A DNA stretch of 64,000 nucleotides from Brachycybe producta (GCA_036925085.1 JAUPFP010000025.1:1178001-1242000); one strand, 5' to 3'; positions 41,701 through 57,600 are shown, counted from the first letter of the stretch. Made by a program: numbers and translations. The notes: generated by a model from the sequence alone, not told the origin.

Positions 41701-44700
41701 TCTTCTAGATGCCTTGAAAAGCACTGAAATGTACTCAGGAGGGCCCAACAGACTTCAGATGACTATGAAAACCGTAAACCACTTGCAATGAATTTTCGAA
41801 ATTACAAATCCATGAGCAAGCATAGACACTTCAATGATGCCCAATTTGAACTGGTGTAACTTATGAAGCGTGCATTGCACACTGGAAATGAAGACACCAC
41901 TGCATTCCAGACTTTTCTAGGAATGCATCAAATACAAAATTAACATTCCCGCTCTTCTGGTTAACTTGCTATGAATTTTCAAAGTTACAGATAAATGAGC
42001 AAGCATAGACACTTCAATGACGCCCACTTTGAACTGGTGTAACTTTTGAAGCGTGCATTGCACACTGGAAATGAAGACACCACTGCATTCCAGACTTTTC
42101 TAGGAATGCATCAAATACAAAATTAACATTCCCGCTCTTCTGGTTCACTTGCTATGAATTTTCAAAGTTACAGATAAATGAGCAAGCATAGACACTTCAA
42201 TGACGCCCACTTTGAACTGGTGTAACTTTTGAAGCGTGCATTGCACACTGGAAATGAAGACACCACTGCATTCCAGACTTTTCTAGGAATGCATCAAATA
42301 CAAAATTAACATTCCCGCTCTTCTGGTTCACTTGCTATGAATTTTCAAAGTTACAGATAAATGAGCAAGCATAGACACTTCAATGACGCCCACTTTGAAC
42401 TGGTGTAACTTTTGAAGCGTGCATTGCACACTGGAAATGAAGACACCACTGCATTCCAGACTTTTCTAGGAATGCATCAAATACAAAATTAACATTCCCG
42501 CTCATCTGGTTCACTTGCAATGAATTTTTGAAGTTATATAAATATTCCAAGAGGTCCAGAGAATGGTCCATGAATATTTTCAAAAAATGAAAAGAAATGA
42601 GTCTTCCAGATGCCCTGAAAAGCACTGAAATGAACTCAGGAGGGCCCAACAAATTTCAGAAGACCATGAAAACCCATAAATTCAAAAAAGTAAAAATTGT
42701 CAAAAAATGAAATTCTTCCAAGAGTCTACTCTTGGAAATTTTTCAAAAAACGGCCAAAACTGAAAGTCTTCTAGATGCCTTGAAAAGCACTGAAATGTAC
42801 TCAGGAGGGCCCAACAGACTTCAGATGACTATGAAAACCGTAAACCACTTGCAATGAATTTTCGAAATTACAAATCCATGAGCAAGCATAGACACTTCAA
42901 TGATGCCCAATTTGAACTGGTGTAACTTTTGAAGCGTGCATTGCACACTGGAAATGAAGACACCACTGCATTCCAGACTTTTCTAGGAATGCATCAAATA
43001 CAAAATTAACATTCCCGCTCTTCTGGTTCACTTGCTATGAATTTTCAAAGTTACAGATAAATGAGCAAGCATAGACACTTCAATGACGCCCACTTTGAAC
43101 TGGTGTAACTTTTGAAGCGTGCATTGCACACTGGAAATGAAGACACCACTGCATTCCAGACTTTTCTAGGAATGCATCAAATACAAAATTAACATTCCCG
43201 CTCTTCTGGTTCACTTGCTATGAATTTTCAAAGTTACAGATAAATGAGCAAGCTTAGACACTTCAATGACGCCCACTTTGAACTGGTGTAACTTTTGAAG
43301 CGTGCATTGCACACTGGAAATGAAGACACCACTGCATTCCAGACTTTTCTAGGAATGCATCAAATACAAAATTAACATTCCCGCTCTTCTGTTTCACTTG
43401 CTATGAATTTTCAAAGTTACAGATAAATGAGCAAGCATAGACACTTCAATGACGCCCACTTTGAACTGGTGTAACTTTTGAAGCGTGCATTGCACACTGG
43501 AAATGAAGACACCACTGCATTCCAGACTTTTCTAGGAATGCATCAAATACAAAATTAACATTCCCGCTCATCTGGTTCACTTGCAATGAATTTTTGAAGT
43601 TATATAAATATTCCAAGAGGTCCAGAGAATGGTCCATGAATATTTTCAAAAAATGAAAAGAAATGAGTCTTCCAGATGCCCTGAAAAGCACTGAAATGAA
43701 CTCAGGAGGGCCCAACAAATTTCAGAAGACCATGAAAACCCATAAATTCAAAAAAGTAAAAATTGTCAAAAAATGAAATTCTTCCAAGAGTCTACTCTTG
43801 GAAATTTTTCAAAAAACGGCCAAAACTGAAAGTCTTCTAGATGCCTTGAAAAGCACTGAAATGTACTCAGGAGGGCCCAACAGACTTCAGATGACTATGA
43901 AAACCGTAAACCACTTGCAATGAATTTTCGAAATTACAAATCCATGAGCAAGCATAGACACTTCAATGATGCCCAATTTGAACTGGTGTAACTTATGAAG
44001 CGTGCATTGCACACTGGAAATGAAGACACCACTGCATTCCAGACTTTTCTAGGAATGCATCAAATACAAAATTAACATTCCCGCTCTTCTGGTTAACTTG
44101 CTATGAATTTTCAAAGTTACAGATAAATGAGCAAGCATAGACACTTCAATGACGCCCACTTTGAACTGGTGTAACTTTTGAAGCGTGCATTGCACACTGG
44201 AAATGAAGACACCACTGCATTCCAGACTTTTCTAGGAATGCATCAAATACAAAATTAACATTCCCGCTCTTCTGGTTCACTTGCTATGAATTTTCAAAGT
44301 TACAGATAAATGAGCAAGCATAGACACTTCAATGACGCCCACTTTGAACTGGTGTAACTTTTGAAGCGTGCATTGCACACTGGAAATGAAGACACCACTG
44401 CATTCCAGACTTTTCTAGGAATGCATCAAATACAAAATTAACATTCCCGCTCTTCTGGTTCACTTGCTATGAATTTTCAAAGTTACAGATAAATGAGCAA
44501 GCATAGACACTTCAATGACGCCCACTTTGAACTGGTGTAACTTTTGAAGCGTGCATTGCACACTGGAAATGAAGACACCACTGCATTCCAGACTTTTCTA
44601 GGAATGCATCAAATACAAAATTAACATTCCCGCTCATCTGGTTCACTTGCAATGAATTTTTGAAGTTATATAAATATTCCAAGAGGTCCAGAGAATGGTC

Positions 44701-47700
44701 CATGAATATTTTCAAAAAATGAAAAGAAATGAGTCTTCCAGATGCCCTGAAAAGCACTGAAATGAACTCAGGAGGGCCCAACAAATTTCAGAAGACCATG
44801 AAAACCCATAAATTCAAAAAAGTAAAAATTGTCAAAAAATGAAATTCTTCCAAGAGTCTACTCTTGGAAATTTTTCAAAAAACGGCCAAAACTGAAAGTC
44901 TTCTAGATGCCTTGAAAAGCACTGAAATGTACTCAGGAGGGCCCAACAGACTTCAGATGACTATGAAAACCGTAAACCACTTGCAATGAATTTTCGAAAT
45001 TACAAATCCATGAGCAAGCATAGACACTTCAATGATGCCCAATTTGAACTGGTGTAACTTTTGAAGCGTGCATTGCACACTGGAAATGAAGACACCACTG
45101 CATTCCAGACTTTTCTAGGAATGCATCAAATACAAAATTAACATTCCCGCTCTTCTGGTTCACTTGCTATGAATTTTCAAAGTTACAGATAAATGAGCAA
45201 GCATAGACACTTCAATGACGCCCACTTTGAACTGGTGTAACTTTTGAAGCGTGCATTGCACACTGGAAATGAAGACACCACTGCATTCCAGACTTTTCTA
45301 GGAATGCATCAAATACAAAATTAACATTCCCGCTCTTCTGGTTCACTTGCTATGAATTTTCAAAGTTACAGATAAATGAGCAAGCTTAGACACTTCAATG
45401 ACGCCCACTTTGAACTGGTGTAACTTTTGAAGCGTGCATTGCACACTGGAAATGAAGACACCACTGCATTCCAGACTTTTCTAGGAATGCATCAAATACA
45501 AAATTAACATTCCCGCTCTTCTGTTTCACTTGCTATGAATTTTCAAAGTTACAGATAAATGAGCAAGCATAGACACTTCAATGACGATCACTTTGAACTG
45601 GTGTAACTTTTGAAGCGTGCATTGCACACTGGAAATGAAGACACCACTGCATTCCAGACTTTTCTAGGAATGCATCATATCCAAAATTTCCATTCCCGCT
45701 CTTCTGGTTCACTTGCTATGAATTTTCAAAGTTACAGATAAATGAGCAAGCATAGACACTTCAATGACGCCCACTTTGAACTGGTGTAACTTTTGAAGCG
45801 TGCATTGCACACTGGAAATGAAGACACCACTGCATTCCAGACTTTTCTAGGAATGCATCAAATACAAAATTAACATTCCCGCTCTTCTGGTTCACTTGCT
45901 ATGAATTTTCAAAGTTACAGATAAATGAGCAAGCATAGACACTTCAATGACGCCCACTTTGAACTGGTGTAACTTTTGAAGCGTGCATTGCACACTGGAA
46001 ATGAAGACACCACTGCATTCCAGACTTTTCTAGGAATGCATCAAATACAAAATTAACATTCCCGCTCTTCTGGTTCACTTGCTATGAATTTTCAAAGTTA
46101 CAGATAAATGAGCAAGCATAGACACTTCAATGACGCCCACTTTGAACTGGTGTAACTTTTGAAGCGTGCATTGCACACTGGAAATGAAGACACCACTGCA
46201 TTCCAGACTTTTCTAGGAATGCATCAAATACAAAATTAACATTCCCGCTCTTCTGGTTCACTTGCTATGAATTTTCAAAGTTACAGATAAATGAGCAAGC
46301 ATAGACACTTCAATGACGCCCACTTTGAACTGGTGTAACTTTTGAAGCGTGCATTGCACACTGGAAATGAAGACACCACTGCATTCCAGACTTTTCTAGG
46401 AATGCATCAAATACAAAATTAACATTCCCGCTCTTCTGGTTCACTTGCTATGAATTTTCAAAGTTACAGATAAATGAGCAAGCATAGACACTTCAATGAC
46501 GCCCACTTTGAACTGGTGTAACTTTTGAAGCGTGCATTGCACACTGGAAATGAAGACACCACTGCATTCCAGACTTTTCTAGGAATGCATCAAATACAAA
46601 ATTAACATTCCCGCTCATCTGGTTCACTTGCAATGAATTTTTGAAGTTATATAAATATTCCAAGAGGTCCAGAGAATGGTCCATGAATATTTTCAAAAAA
46701 TGAAAAGAAATGAGTCTTCCAGATGCCCTGAAAAGCACTGAAATGAACTCAGGAGGGCCCAACAAATTTCAGAAGACCATGAAAACCCATAAATTCAAAA
46801 AAGTAAAAATTGTCAAAAAATGAAATTCTTCCAAGAGTCTACTCTTGGAAATTTTTCAAAAAACGGCCAAAACTGAAAGTCTTCTAGATGCCTTGAAAAG
46901 CACTGAAATGTACTCAGGAGGGCCCAACAGACTTCAGATGACTATGAAAACCGTAAACCACTTGCAATGAATTTTCGAAATTACAAATCCATGAGCAAGC
47001 ATAGACACTTCAATGATGCCCAATTTGAACTGGTGTAACTTATGAAGCGTGCATTGCACACTGGAAATGAAGACACCACTGCATTCCAGACTTTTCTAGG
47101 AATGCATCAAATACAAAATTAACATTCCCGCTCTTCTGGTTAACTTGCTATGAATTTTCAAAGTTACAGATAAATGAGCAAGCATAGACACTTCAATGAC
47201 GCCCACTTTGAACTGGTGTAACTTTTGAAGCGTGCATTGCACACTGGAAATGAAGACACCACTGCATTCCAGACTTTTCTAGGAATGCATCAAATACAAA
47301 ATTAACATTCCCGCTCTTCTGGTTCACTTGCTATGAATTTTCAAAGTTACAGATAAATGAGCAAGCATAGACACTTCAATGACGCCCACTTTGAACTGGT
47401 GTAACTTTTGAAGCGTGCATTGCACACTGGAAATGAAGACACCACTGCATTCCAGACTTTTCTAGGAATGCATCAAATACAAAATTAACATTCCCGCTCT
47501 TCTGGTTCACTTGCTATGAATTTTCAAAGTTACAGATAAATGAGCAAGCATAGACACTTCAATGACGCCCACTTTGAACTGGTGTAACTTTTGAAGCGTG
47601 CATTGCACACTGGAAATGAAGACACCACTGCATTCCAGACTTTTCTAGGAATGCATCAAATACAAAATTAACATTCCCGCTCATCTGGTTCACTTGCAAT

Positions 47701-48697
47701 GAATTTTTGAAGTTATATAAATATTCCAAGAGGTCCAGAGAATGGTCCATGAATATTTTCAAAAAATGAAAAGAAATGAGTCTTCCAGATGCCCTGAAAA
47801 GCACTGAAATGAACTCAGGAGGGCCCAACAAATTTCAGAAGACCATGAAAACCCATAAATTCAAAAAAGTAAAAATTGTCAAAAAATGAAATTCTTCCAA
47901 GAGTCTACTCTTGGAAATTTTTCAAAAAACGGCCAAAACTGAAAGTCTTCTAGATGCCTTGAAAAGCACTGAAATGTACTCAGGAGGGCCCAACAGACTT
48001 CAGATGACTATGAAAACCGTAAACCACTTGCAATGAATTTTCGAAATTACAAATCCATGAGCAAGCATAGACACTTCAATGATGCCCAATTTGAACTGGT
48101 GTAACTTATGAAGCGTGCATTGCACACTGGAAATGAAGACACCACTGCATTCCAGACTTTTCTAGGAATGCATCAAATACAAAATTAACATTCCCGCTCT
48201 TCTGGTTAACTTGCTATGAATTTTCAAAGTTACAGATAAATGAGCAAGCATAGACACTTCAATGACGCCCACTTTGAACTGGTGTAACTTTTGAAGCGTG
48301 CATTGCACACTGGAAATGAAGACACCACTGCATTCCAGACTTTTCTAGGAATGCATCAAATACAAAATTAACATTCCCGCTCTTCTGGTTCACTTGCTAT
48401 GAATTTTCAAAGTTACAGATAAATGAGCAAGCATAGACACTTCAATGACGCCCACTTTGAACTGGTGTAACTTTTGAAGCGTGCATTGCACACTGGAAAT
48501 GAAGACACCACTGCATTCCAGACTTTTCTAGGAATGCATCAAATACAAAATTAACATTCCCGCTCTTCTGGTTCACTTGCTATGAATTTTCAAAGTTACA
48601 GATAAATGAGCAAGCATAGACACTTCAATGACGCCCACTTTGAACTGGTGTAACTTTTGAAGCGTGCATTGCACACTGGAAATGAAGACACCACTGC
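35778..48697 (+). repeat. Array block F, rearranged higher-order repeats
   Basis: Sub-blocks: L S0 S1 S2 S3 S0x2 S5 S0x3 (35778); L S1 S3 S0x2 S5 S0x5 S5 S0x4 (38125); Lx S6 S0x2 (41387); L S0 S1 and a mosaic S2 that ends 'gacgccc' (42453); Lx S6 S0x2 (43519); L S0 S1 S2 S3 S0x4 (44585); Lx S6 S0x2 (46566); Lx S6 S0x2 (47632). These are shortened or recombined versions of the sub-blocks in E1. The L at 38125 has several private changes ('aagcaccgaaatg', 'gggcccaaaaaat', 'cagacatcag'). Confidence 0.88.
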
Positions 48698-51600
48698 ATT
48701 CCAGACTTTTCTAGGAATGCATCAAATACAAAATTAACATTCCCGCTCATCTGGTTCACTTGCAATGAATTTTTGAAGTTATATAAATATTCCAAGAGGT
48801 CCAGAGAATGGTCCATGAATATTTTCAAAAAATGAAAAGAAATGAGTCTTCCAGATGCCCTGAAAAGCACTGAAATGAACTCAGGAGGGCCCAACAAATT
48901 TCAGAAGACCATGAAAACCCATAAATTCAAAAAAGTAAAAATTGTCAAAAAATGAAATTCTTCCAAGAGTCTACTCTTGGAAATTTTTCAAAAAACGGCC
49001 AAAACTGAAAGTCTTCTAGATGCCTTGAAAAGCACTGAAATGTACTCAGGAGGGCCCAACAGACTTCAGATGACTATGAAAACCGTAAACCACTTGCAAT
49101 GAATTTTCGAAATTACAAATCCATGAGCAAGCATAGACACTTCAATGATGCCCAATTTGAACTGGTGTAACTTTTGAAGCGTGCATTGCACACTGGAAAT
49201 GAAGACACCACTGCATTCCAGACTTTTCTAGGAATGCATCAAATACAAAATTAACATTCCCGCTCTTCTGGTTCACTTGCTATGAATTTTCAAAGTTACA
49301 GATAAATGAGCAAGCATAGACACTTCAATGACGCCCACTTTGAACTGGTGTAACTTTTGAAGCGTGCATTGCACACTGGAAATGAAGACACCACTGCATT
49401 CCAGACTTTTCTAGGAATGCATCAAATACAAAATTAACATTCCCGCTCTTCTGGTTCACTTGCTATGAATTTTCAAAGTTACAGATAAATGAGCAAGCAT
49501 AGACACTTCAATGACGCCCACTTTGAACTGGTGTAACTTTTGAAGCGTGCATTGCACACTGGAAATGAAGACACCACTGCATTCCAGACTTTTCTAGGAA
49601 TGCATCAAATACAAAATTAACATTCCCGCTCTTCTGGTTCACTTGCTATGAATTTTCAAAGTTACAGATAAATGAGCAAGCATAGACACTTCAATGACGC
49701 CCACTTTGAACTGGTGTAACTTTTGAAGCGTGCATTGCACACTGGAAATGAAGACACCACTGCATTCCAGACTTTTCTAGGAATGCATCAAATACAAAAT
49801 TAACATTCCCGCTCATCTGGTTCACTTGCAATGAATTTTTGAAGTTATATAAATATTCCAAGAGGTCCAGAGAATGGTCCATGAATATTTTCAAAAAATG
49901 AAAAGAAATGAGTCTTCCAGATGCCCTGAAAAGCACTGAAATGAACTCAGGAGGGCCCAACAAATTTCAGAAGACCATGAAAACCCATAAATTCAAAAAA
50001 GTAAAAATTGTCAAAAAATGAAATTCTTCCAAGAGTCTACTCTTGGAAATTTTTCAAAAAACGGCCAAAACTGAAAGTCTTCTAGATGCCTTGAAAAGCA
50101 CTGAAATGTACTCAGGAGGGCCCAACAGACTTCAGATGACTATGAAAACCGTAAACCACTTGCAATGAATTTTCGAAATTACAAATCCATGAGCAAGCAT
50201 AGACACTTCAATGATGCCCAATTTGAACTGGTGTAACTTATGAAGCGTGCATTGCACACTGGAAATGAAGACACCACTGCATTCCAGACTTTTCTAGGAA
50301 TGCATCAAATACAAAATTAACATTCCCGCTCTTCTGGTTAACTTGCTATGAATTTTCAAAGTTACAGATAAATGAGCAAGCATAGACACTTCAATGACGC
50401 CCACTTTGAACTGGTGTAACTTTTGAAGCGTGCATTGCACACTGGAAATGAAGACACCACTGCATTCCAGACTTTTCTAGGAATGCATCAAATACAAAAT
50501 TAACATTCCCGCTCTTCTGGTTCACTTGCTATGAATTTTCAAAGTTACAGATAAATGAGCAAGCATAGACACTTCAATGACGCCCACTTTGAACTGGTGT
50601 AACTTTTGAAGCGTGCATTGCACACTGGAAATGAAGACACCACTGCATTCCAGACTTTTCTAGGAATGCATCAAATACAAAATTAACATTCCCGCTCTTC
50701 TGGTTCACTTGCTATGAATTTTCAAAGTTACAGATAAATGAGCAAGCATAGACACTTCAATGACGCCCACTTTGAACTGGTGTAACTTTTGAAGCGTGCA
50801 TTGCACACTGGAAATGAAGACACCACTGCATTCCAGACTTTTCTAGGAATGCATCAAATACAAAATTAACATTCCCGCTCATCTGGTTCACTTGCAATGA
50901 ATTTTTGAAGTTATATAAATATTCCAAGAGGTCCAGAGAATGGTCCATGAATATTTTCAAAAAATGAAAAGAAATGAGTCTTCCAGATGCCCTGAAAAGC
51001 ACTGAAATGAACTCAGGAGGGCCCAACAAATTTCAGAAGACCATGAAAACCCATAAATTCAAAAAAGTAAAAATTGTCAAAAAATGAAATTCTTCCAAGA
51101 GTCTACTCTTGGAAATTTTTCAAAAAACGGCCAAAACTGAAAGTCTTCTAGATGCCTTGAAAAGCACTGAAATGTACTCAGGAGGGCCCAACAGACTTCA
51201 GATGACTATGAAAACCGTAAACCACTTGCAATGAATTTTCGAAATTACAAATCCATGAGCAAGCATAGACACTTCAATGATGCCCAATTTGAACTGGTGT
51301 AACTTTTGAAGCGTGCATTGCACACTGGAAATGAAGACACCACTGCATTCCAGACTTTTCTAGGAATGCATCAAATACAAAATTAACATTCCCGCTCTTC
51401 TGGTTCACTTGCTATGAATTTTCAAAGTTACAGATAAATGAGCAAGCATAGACACTTCAATGACGCCCACTTTGAACTGGTGTAACTTTTGAAGCGTGCA
51501 TTGCACACTGGAAATGAAGACACCACTGCATTCCAGACTTTTCTAGGAATGCATCAAATACAAAATTAACATTCCCGCTCTTCTGGTTCACTTGCTATGA

Positions 51601-54600
51601 ATTTTCAAAGTTACAGATAAATGAGCAAGCTTAGACACTTCAATGACGCCCACTTTGAACTGGTGTAACTTTTGAAGCGTGCATTGCACACTGGAAATGA
51701 AGACACCACTGCATTCCAGACTTTTCTAGGAATGCATCAAATACAAAATTAACATTCCCGCTCTTCTGTTTCACTTGCTATGAATTTTCAAAGTTACAGA
51801 TAAATGAGCAAGCATAGACACTTCAATGACGATCACTTTGAACTGGTGTAACTTTTGAAGCGTGCATTGCACACTGGAAATGAAGACACCACTGCATTCC
51901 AGACTTTTCTAGGAATGCATCATATCCAAAATTTCCATTCCCGCTCTTCTGGTTCACTTGCTATGAATTTTCAAAGTTACAGATAAATGAGCAAGCATAG
52001 ACACTTCAATGACGCCCACTTTGAACTGGTGTAACTTTTGAAGCGTGCATTGCACACTGGAAATGAAGACACCACTGCATTCCAGACTTTTCTAGGAATG
52101 CATCAAATACAAAATTAACATTCCCGCTCTTCTGGTTCACTTGCTATGAATTTTCAAAGTTACAGATAAATGAGCAAGCATAGACACTTCAATGACGCCC
52201 ACTTTGAACTGGTGTAACTTTTGAAGCGTGCATTGCACACTGGAAATGAAGACACCACTGCATTCCAGACTTTTCTAGGAATGCATCAAATACAAAATTA
52301 ACATTCCCGCTCTTCTGGTTCACTTGCTATGAATTTTCAAAGTTACAGATAAATGAGCAAGCATAGACACTTCAATGACGCCCACTTTGAACTGGTGTAA
52401 CTTTTGAAGCGTGCATTGCACACTGGAAATGAAGACACCACTGCATTCCAGACTTTTCTAGGAATGCATCAAATCCAAAATTTCCATTCCCGCTCTTCTG
52501 GTTCACTTGCTATGAATTTTCAAAGTTACAGATAAATGAGCAAGCATAGACACTTCAATGACGCCCACTTTGAACTGGTGTAACTTTTGAAGCGTGCATT
52601 GCACACTGGAAATGAAGACACCACTGCATTCCAGACTTTTCTAGGAATGCATCAAATACAAAATTAACATTCCCGCTCTTCTGGTTCACTTGCTATGAAT
52701 TTTCAAAGTTACAGATAAATGAGCAAGCATAGACACTTCAATGACGCCCACTTTGAACTGGTGTAACTTTTGAAGCGTGCATTGCACACTGGAAATGAAG
52801 ACACCACTGCATTCCAGACTTTTCTAGGAATGCATCAAATACAAAATTAACATTCCCGCTCTTCTGGTTCACTTGCTATGAATTTTCAAAGTTACAGATA
52901 AATGAGCAAGCATAGACACTTCAATGACGCCCACTTTGAACTGGTGTAACTTTTGAAGCGTGCATTGCACACTGGAAATGAAGACACCACTGCATTCCAG
53001 ACTTTTCTAGGAATGCATCAAATACAAAATTAACATTCCCGCTCTTCTGGTTCACTTGCTATGAATTTTCAAAGTTACAGATAAATGAGCAAGCATAGAC
53101 ACTTCAATGACGCCCACTTTGAACTGGTGTAACTTTTGAAGCGTGCATTGCACACTGGAAATGAAGACACCACTGCATTCCAGACTTTTCTAGGAATGCA
53201 TCAAATACAAAATTAACATTCCCGCTCTTCTGGTTCACTTGCTATGAATTTTCAAAGTTACAGATAAATGAGCAAGCATAGACACTTCAATGACGCCCAC
53301 TTTGAACTGGTGTAACTTTTGAAGCGTGCATTGCACACTGGAAATGAAGACACCACTGCATTCCAGACTTTTCTAGGAATGCATCAAATACAAAATTAAC
53401 ATTCCCGCTCTTCTGGTTCACTTGCTATGAATTTTCAAAGTTACAGATAAATGAGCAAGCATAGACACTTCAATGACGCCCACTTTGAACTGGTGTAACT
53501 TTTGAAGCGTGCATTGCACACTGGAAATGAAGACACCACTGCATTCCAGACTTTTCTAGGAATGCATCAAATCCAAAATTTCCATTCCCGCTCTTCTGGT
53601 TCACTTGCTATGAATTTTCAAAGTTACAGATAAATGAGCAAGCATAGACACTTCAATGACGCCCACTTTGAACTGGTGTAACTTTTGAAGCGTGCATTGC
53701 ACACTGGAAATGAAGACACCACTGCATTCCAGACTTTTCTAGGAATGCATCAAATACAAAATTAACATTCCCGCTCTTCTGGTTCACTTGCTATGAATTT
53801 TCAAAGTTACAGATAAATGAGCAAGCATAGACACTTCAATGACGCCCACTTTGAACTGGTGTAACTTTTGAAGCGTGCATTGCACACTGGAAATGAAGAC
53901 ACCACTGCATTCCAGACTTTTCTAGGAATGCATCAAATACAAAATTAACATTCCCGCTCTTCTGGTTCACTTGCTATGAATTTTCAAAGTTACAGATAAA
54001 TGAGCAAGCATAGACACTTCAATGACGCCCACTTTGAACTGGTGTAACTTTTGAAGCGTGCATTGCACACTGGAAATGAAGACACCACTGCATTCCAGAC
54101 TTTTCTAGGAATGCATCAAATACAAAATTAACATTCCCGCTCTTCTGGTTCACTTGCTATGAATTTTCAAAGTTACAGATAAATGAGCAAGCATAGACAC
54201 TTCAATGACGCCCACTTTGAACTGGTGTAACTTTTGAAGCGTGCATTGCACACTGGAAATGAAGACACCACTGCATTCCAGACTTTTCTAGGAATGCATC
54301 AAATACAAAATTAACATTCCCGCTCTTCTGGTTCACTTGCTATGAATTTTCAAAGTTACAGATAAATGAGCAAGCATAGACACTTCAATGACGCCCACTT
54401 TGAACTGGTGTAACTTTTGAAGCGTGCATTGCACACTGGAAATGAAGACACCACTGCATTCCAGACTTTTCTAGGAATGCATCAAATACAAAATTAACAT
54501 TCCCGCTCATCTGGTTCACTTGCAATGAATTTTTGAAGTTATATAAATATTCCAAGAGGTCCAGAGAATGGTCCATGAATATTTTCAAAAAATGAAAAGA

Positions 54601-57600
54601 AATGAGTCTTCCAGATGCCCTGAAAAGCACTGAAATGAACTCAGGAGGGCCCAACAAATTTCAGAAGACCATGAAAACCCATAAATTCAAAAAAGTAAAA
54701 ATTGTCAAAAAATGAAATTCTTCCAAGAGTCTACTCTTGGAAATTTTTCAAAAAACGGCCAAAACTGAAAGTCTTCTAGATGCCTTGAAAAGCACTGAAA
54801 TGTACTCAGGAGGGCCCAACAGACTTCAGATGACTATGAAAACCGTAAACCACTTGCAATGAATTTTCGAAATTACAAATCCATGAGCAAGCATAGACAC
54901 TTCAATGATGCCCAATTTGAACTGGTGTAACTTATGAAGCGTGCATTGCACACTGGAAATGAAGACACCACTGCATTCCAGACTTTTCTAGGAATGCATC
55001 AAATACAAAATTAACATTCCCGCTCTTCTGGTTAACTTGCTATGAATTTTCAAAGTTACAGATAAATGAGCAAGCATAGACACTTCAATGACGCCCACTT
55101 TGAACTGGTGTAACTTTTGAAGCGTGCATTGCACACTGGAAATGAAGACACCACTGCATTCCAGACTTTTCTAGGAATGCATCAAATACAAAATTAACAT
55201 TCCCGCTCTTCTGGTTCACTTGCTATGAATTTTCAAAGTTACAGATAAATGAGCAAGCATAGACACTTCAATGACGCCCACTTTGAACTGGTGTAACTTT
55301 TGAAGCGTGCATTGCACACTGGAAATGAAGACACCACTGCATTCCAGACTTTTCTAGGAATGCATCAAATACAAAATTAACATTCCCGCTCTTCTGGTTC
55401 ACTTGCTATGAATTTTCAAAGTTACAGATAAATGAGCAAGCATAGACACTTCAATGACGCCCACTTTGAACTGGTGTAACTTTTGAAGCGTGCATTGCAC
55501 ACTGGAAATGAAGACACCACTGCATTCCAGACTTTTCTAGGAATGCATCAAATACAAAATTAACATTCCCGCTCATCTGGTTCACTTGCAATGAATTTTT
55601 GAAGTTATATAAATATTCCAAGAGGTCCAGAGAATGGTCCATGAATATTTTCAAAAAATGAAAAGAAATGAGTCTTCCAGATGCCCTGAAAAGCACTGAA
55701 ATGAACTCAGGAGGGCCCAACAAATTTCAGAAGACCATGAAAACCCATAAATTCAAAAAAGTAAAAATTGTCAAAAAATGAAATTCTTCCAAGAGTCTAC
55801 TCTTGGAAATTTTTCAAAAAACGGCCAAAACTGAAAGTCTTCTAGATGCCTTGAAAAGCACTGAAATGTACTCAGGAGGGCCCAACAGACTTCAGATGAC
55901 TATGAAAACCGTAAACCACTTGCAATGAATTTTCGAAATTACAAATCCATGAGCAAGCATAGACACTTCAATGATGCCCAATTTGAACTGGTGTAACTTT
56001 TGAAGCGTGCATTGCACACTGGAAATGAAGACACCACTGCATTCCAGACTTTTCTAGGAATGCATCAAATACAAAATTAACATTCCCGCTCTTCTGGTTC
56101 ACTTGCTATGAATTTTCAAAGTTACAGATAAATGAGCAAGCATAGACACTTCAATGACGCCCACTTTGAACTGGTGTAACTTTTGAAGCGTGCATTGCAC
56201 ACTGGAAATGAAGACACCACTGCATTCCAGACTTTTCTAGGAATGCATCAAATACAAAATTAACATTCCCGCTCTTCTGGTTCACTTGCTATGAATTTTC
56301 AAAGTTACAGATAAATGAGCAAGCTTAGACACTTCAATGACGCCCACTTTGAACTGGTGTAACTTTTGAAGCGTGCATTGCACACTGGAAATGAAGACAC
56401 CACTGCATTCCAGACTTTTCTAGGAATGCATCAAATACAAAATTAACATTCCCGCTCTTCTGTTTCACTTGCTATGAATTTTCAAAGTTACAGATAAATG
56501 AGCAAGCATAGACACTTCAATGACGATCACTTTGAACTGGTGTAACTTTTGAAGCGTGCATTGCACACTGGAAATGAAGACACCACTGCATTCCAGACTT
56601 TTCTAGGAATGCATCATATCCAAAATTTCCATTCCCGCTCTTCTGGTTCACTTGCTATGAATTTTCAAAGTTACAGATAAATGAGCAAGCATAGACACTT
56701 CAATGACGCCCACTTTGAACTGGTGTAACTTTTGAAGCGTGCATTGCACACTGGAAATGAAGACACCACTGCATTCCAGACTTTTCTAGGAATGCATCAA
56801 ATACAAAATTAACATTCCCGCTCTTCTGGTTCACTTGCTATGAATTTTCAAAGTTACAGATAAATGAGCAAGCATAGACACTTCAATGACGCCCACTTTG
56901 AACTGGTGTAACTTTTGAAGCGTGCATTGCACACTGGAAATGAAGACACCACTGCATTCCAGACTTTTCTAGGAATGCATCAAATACAAAATTAACATTC
57001 CCGCTCTTCTGGTTCACTTGCTATGAATTTTCAAAGTTACAGATAAATGAGCAAGCATAGACACTTCAATGACGCCCACTTTGAACTGGTGTAACTTTTG
57101 AAGCGTGCATTGCACACTGGAAATGAAGACACCACTGCATTCCAGACTTTTCTAGGAATGCATCAAATCCAAAATTTCCATTCCCGCTCTTCTGGTTCAC
57201 TTGCTATGAATTTTCAAAGTTACAGATAAATGAGCAAGCATAGACACTTCAATGACGCCCACTTTGAACTGGTGTAACTTTTGAAGCGTGCATTGCACAC
57301 TGGAAATGAAGACACCACTGCATTCCAGACTTTTCTAGGAATGCATCAAATACAAAATTAACATTCCCGCTCTTCTGGTTCACTTGCTATGAATTTTCAA
57401 AGTTACAGATAAATGAGCAAGCATAGACACTTCAATGACGCCCACTTTGAACTGGTGTAACTTTTGAAGCGTGCATTGCACACTGGAAATGAAGACACCA
57501 CTGCATTCCAGACTTTTCTAGGAATGCATCAAATACAAAATTAACATTCCCGCTCTTCTGGTTCACTTGCTATGAATTTTCAAAGTTACAGATAAATGAG

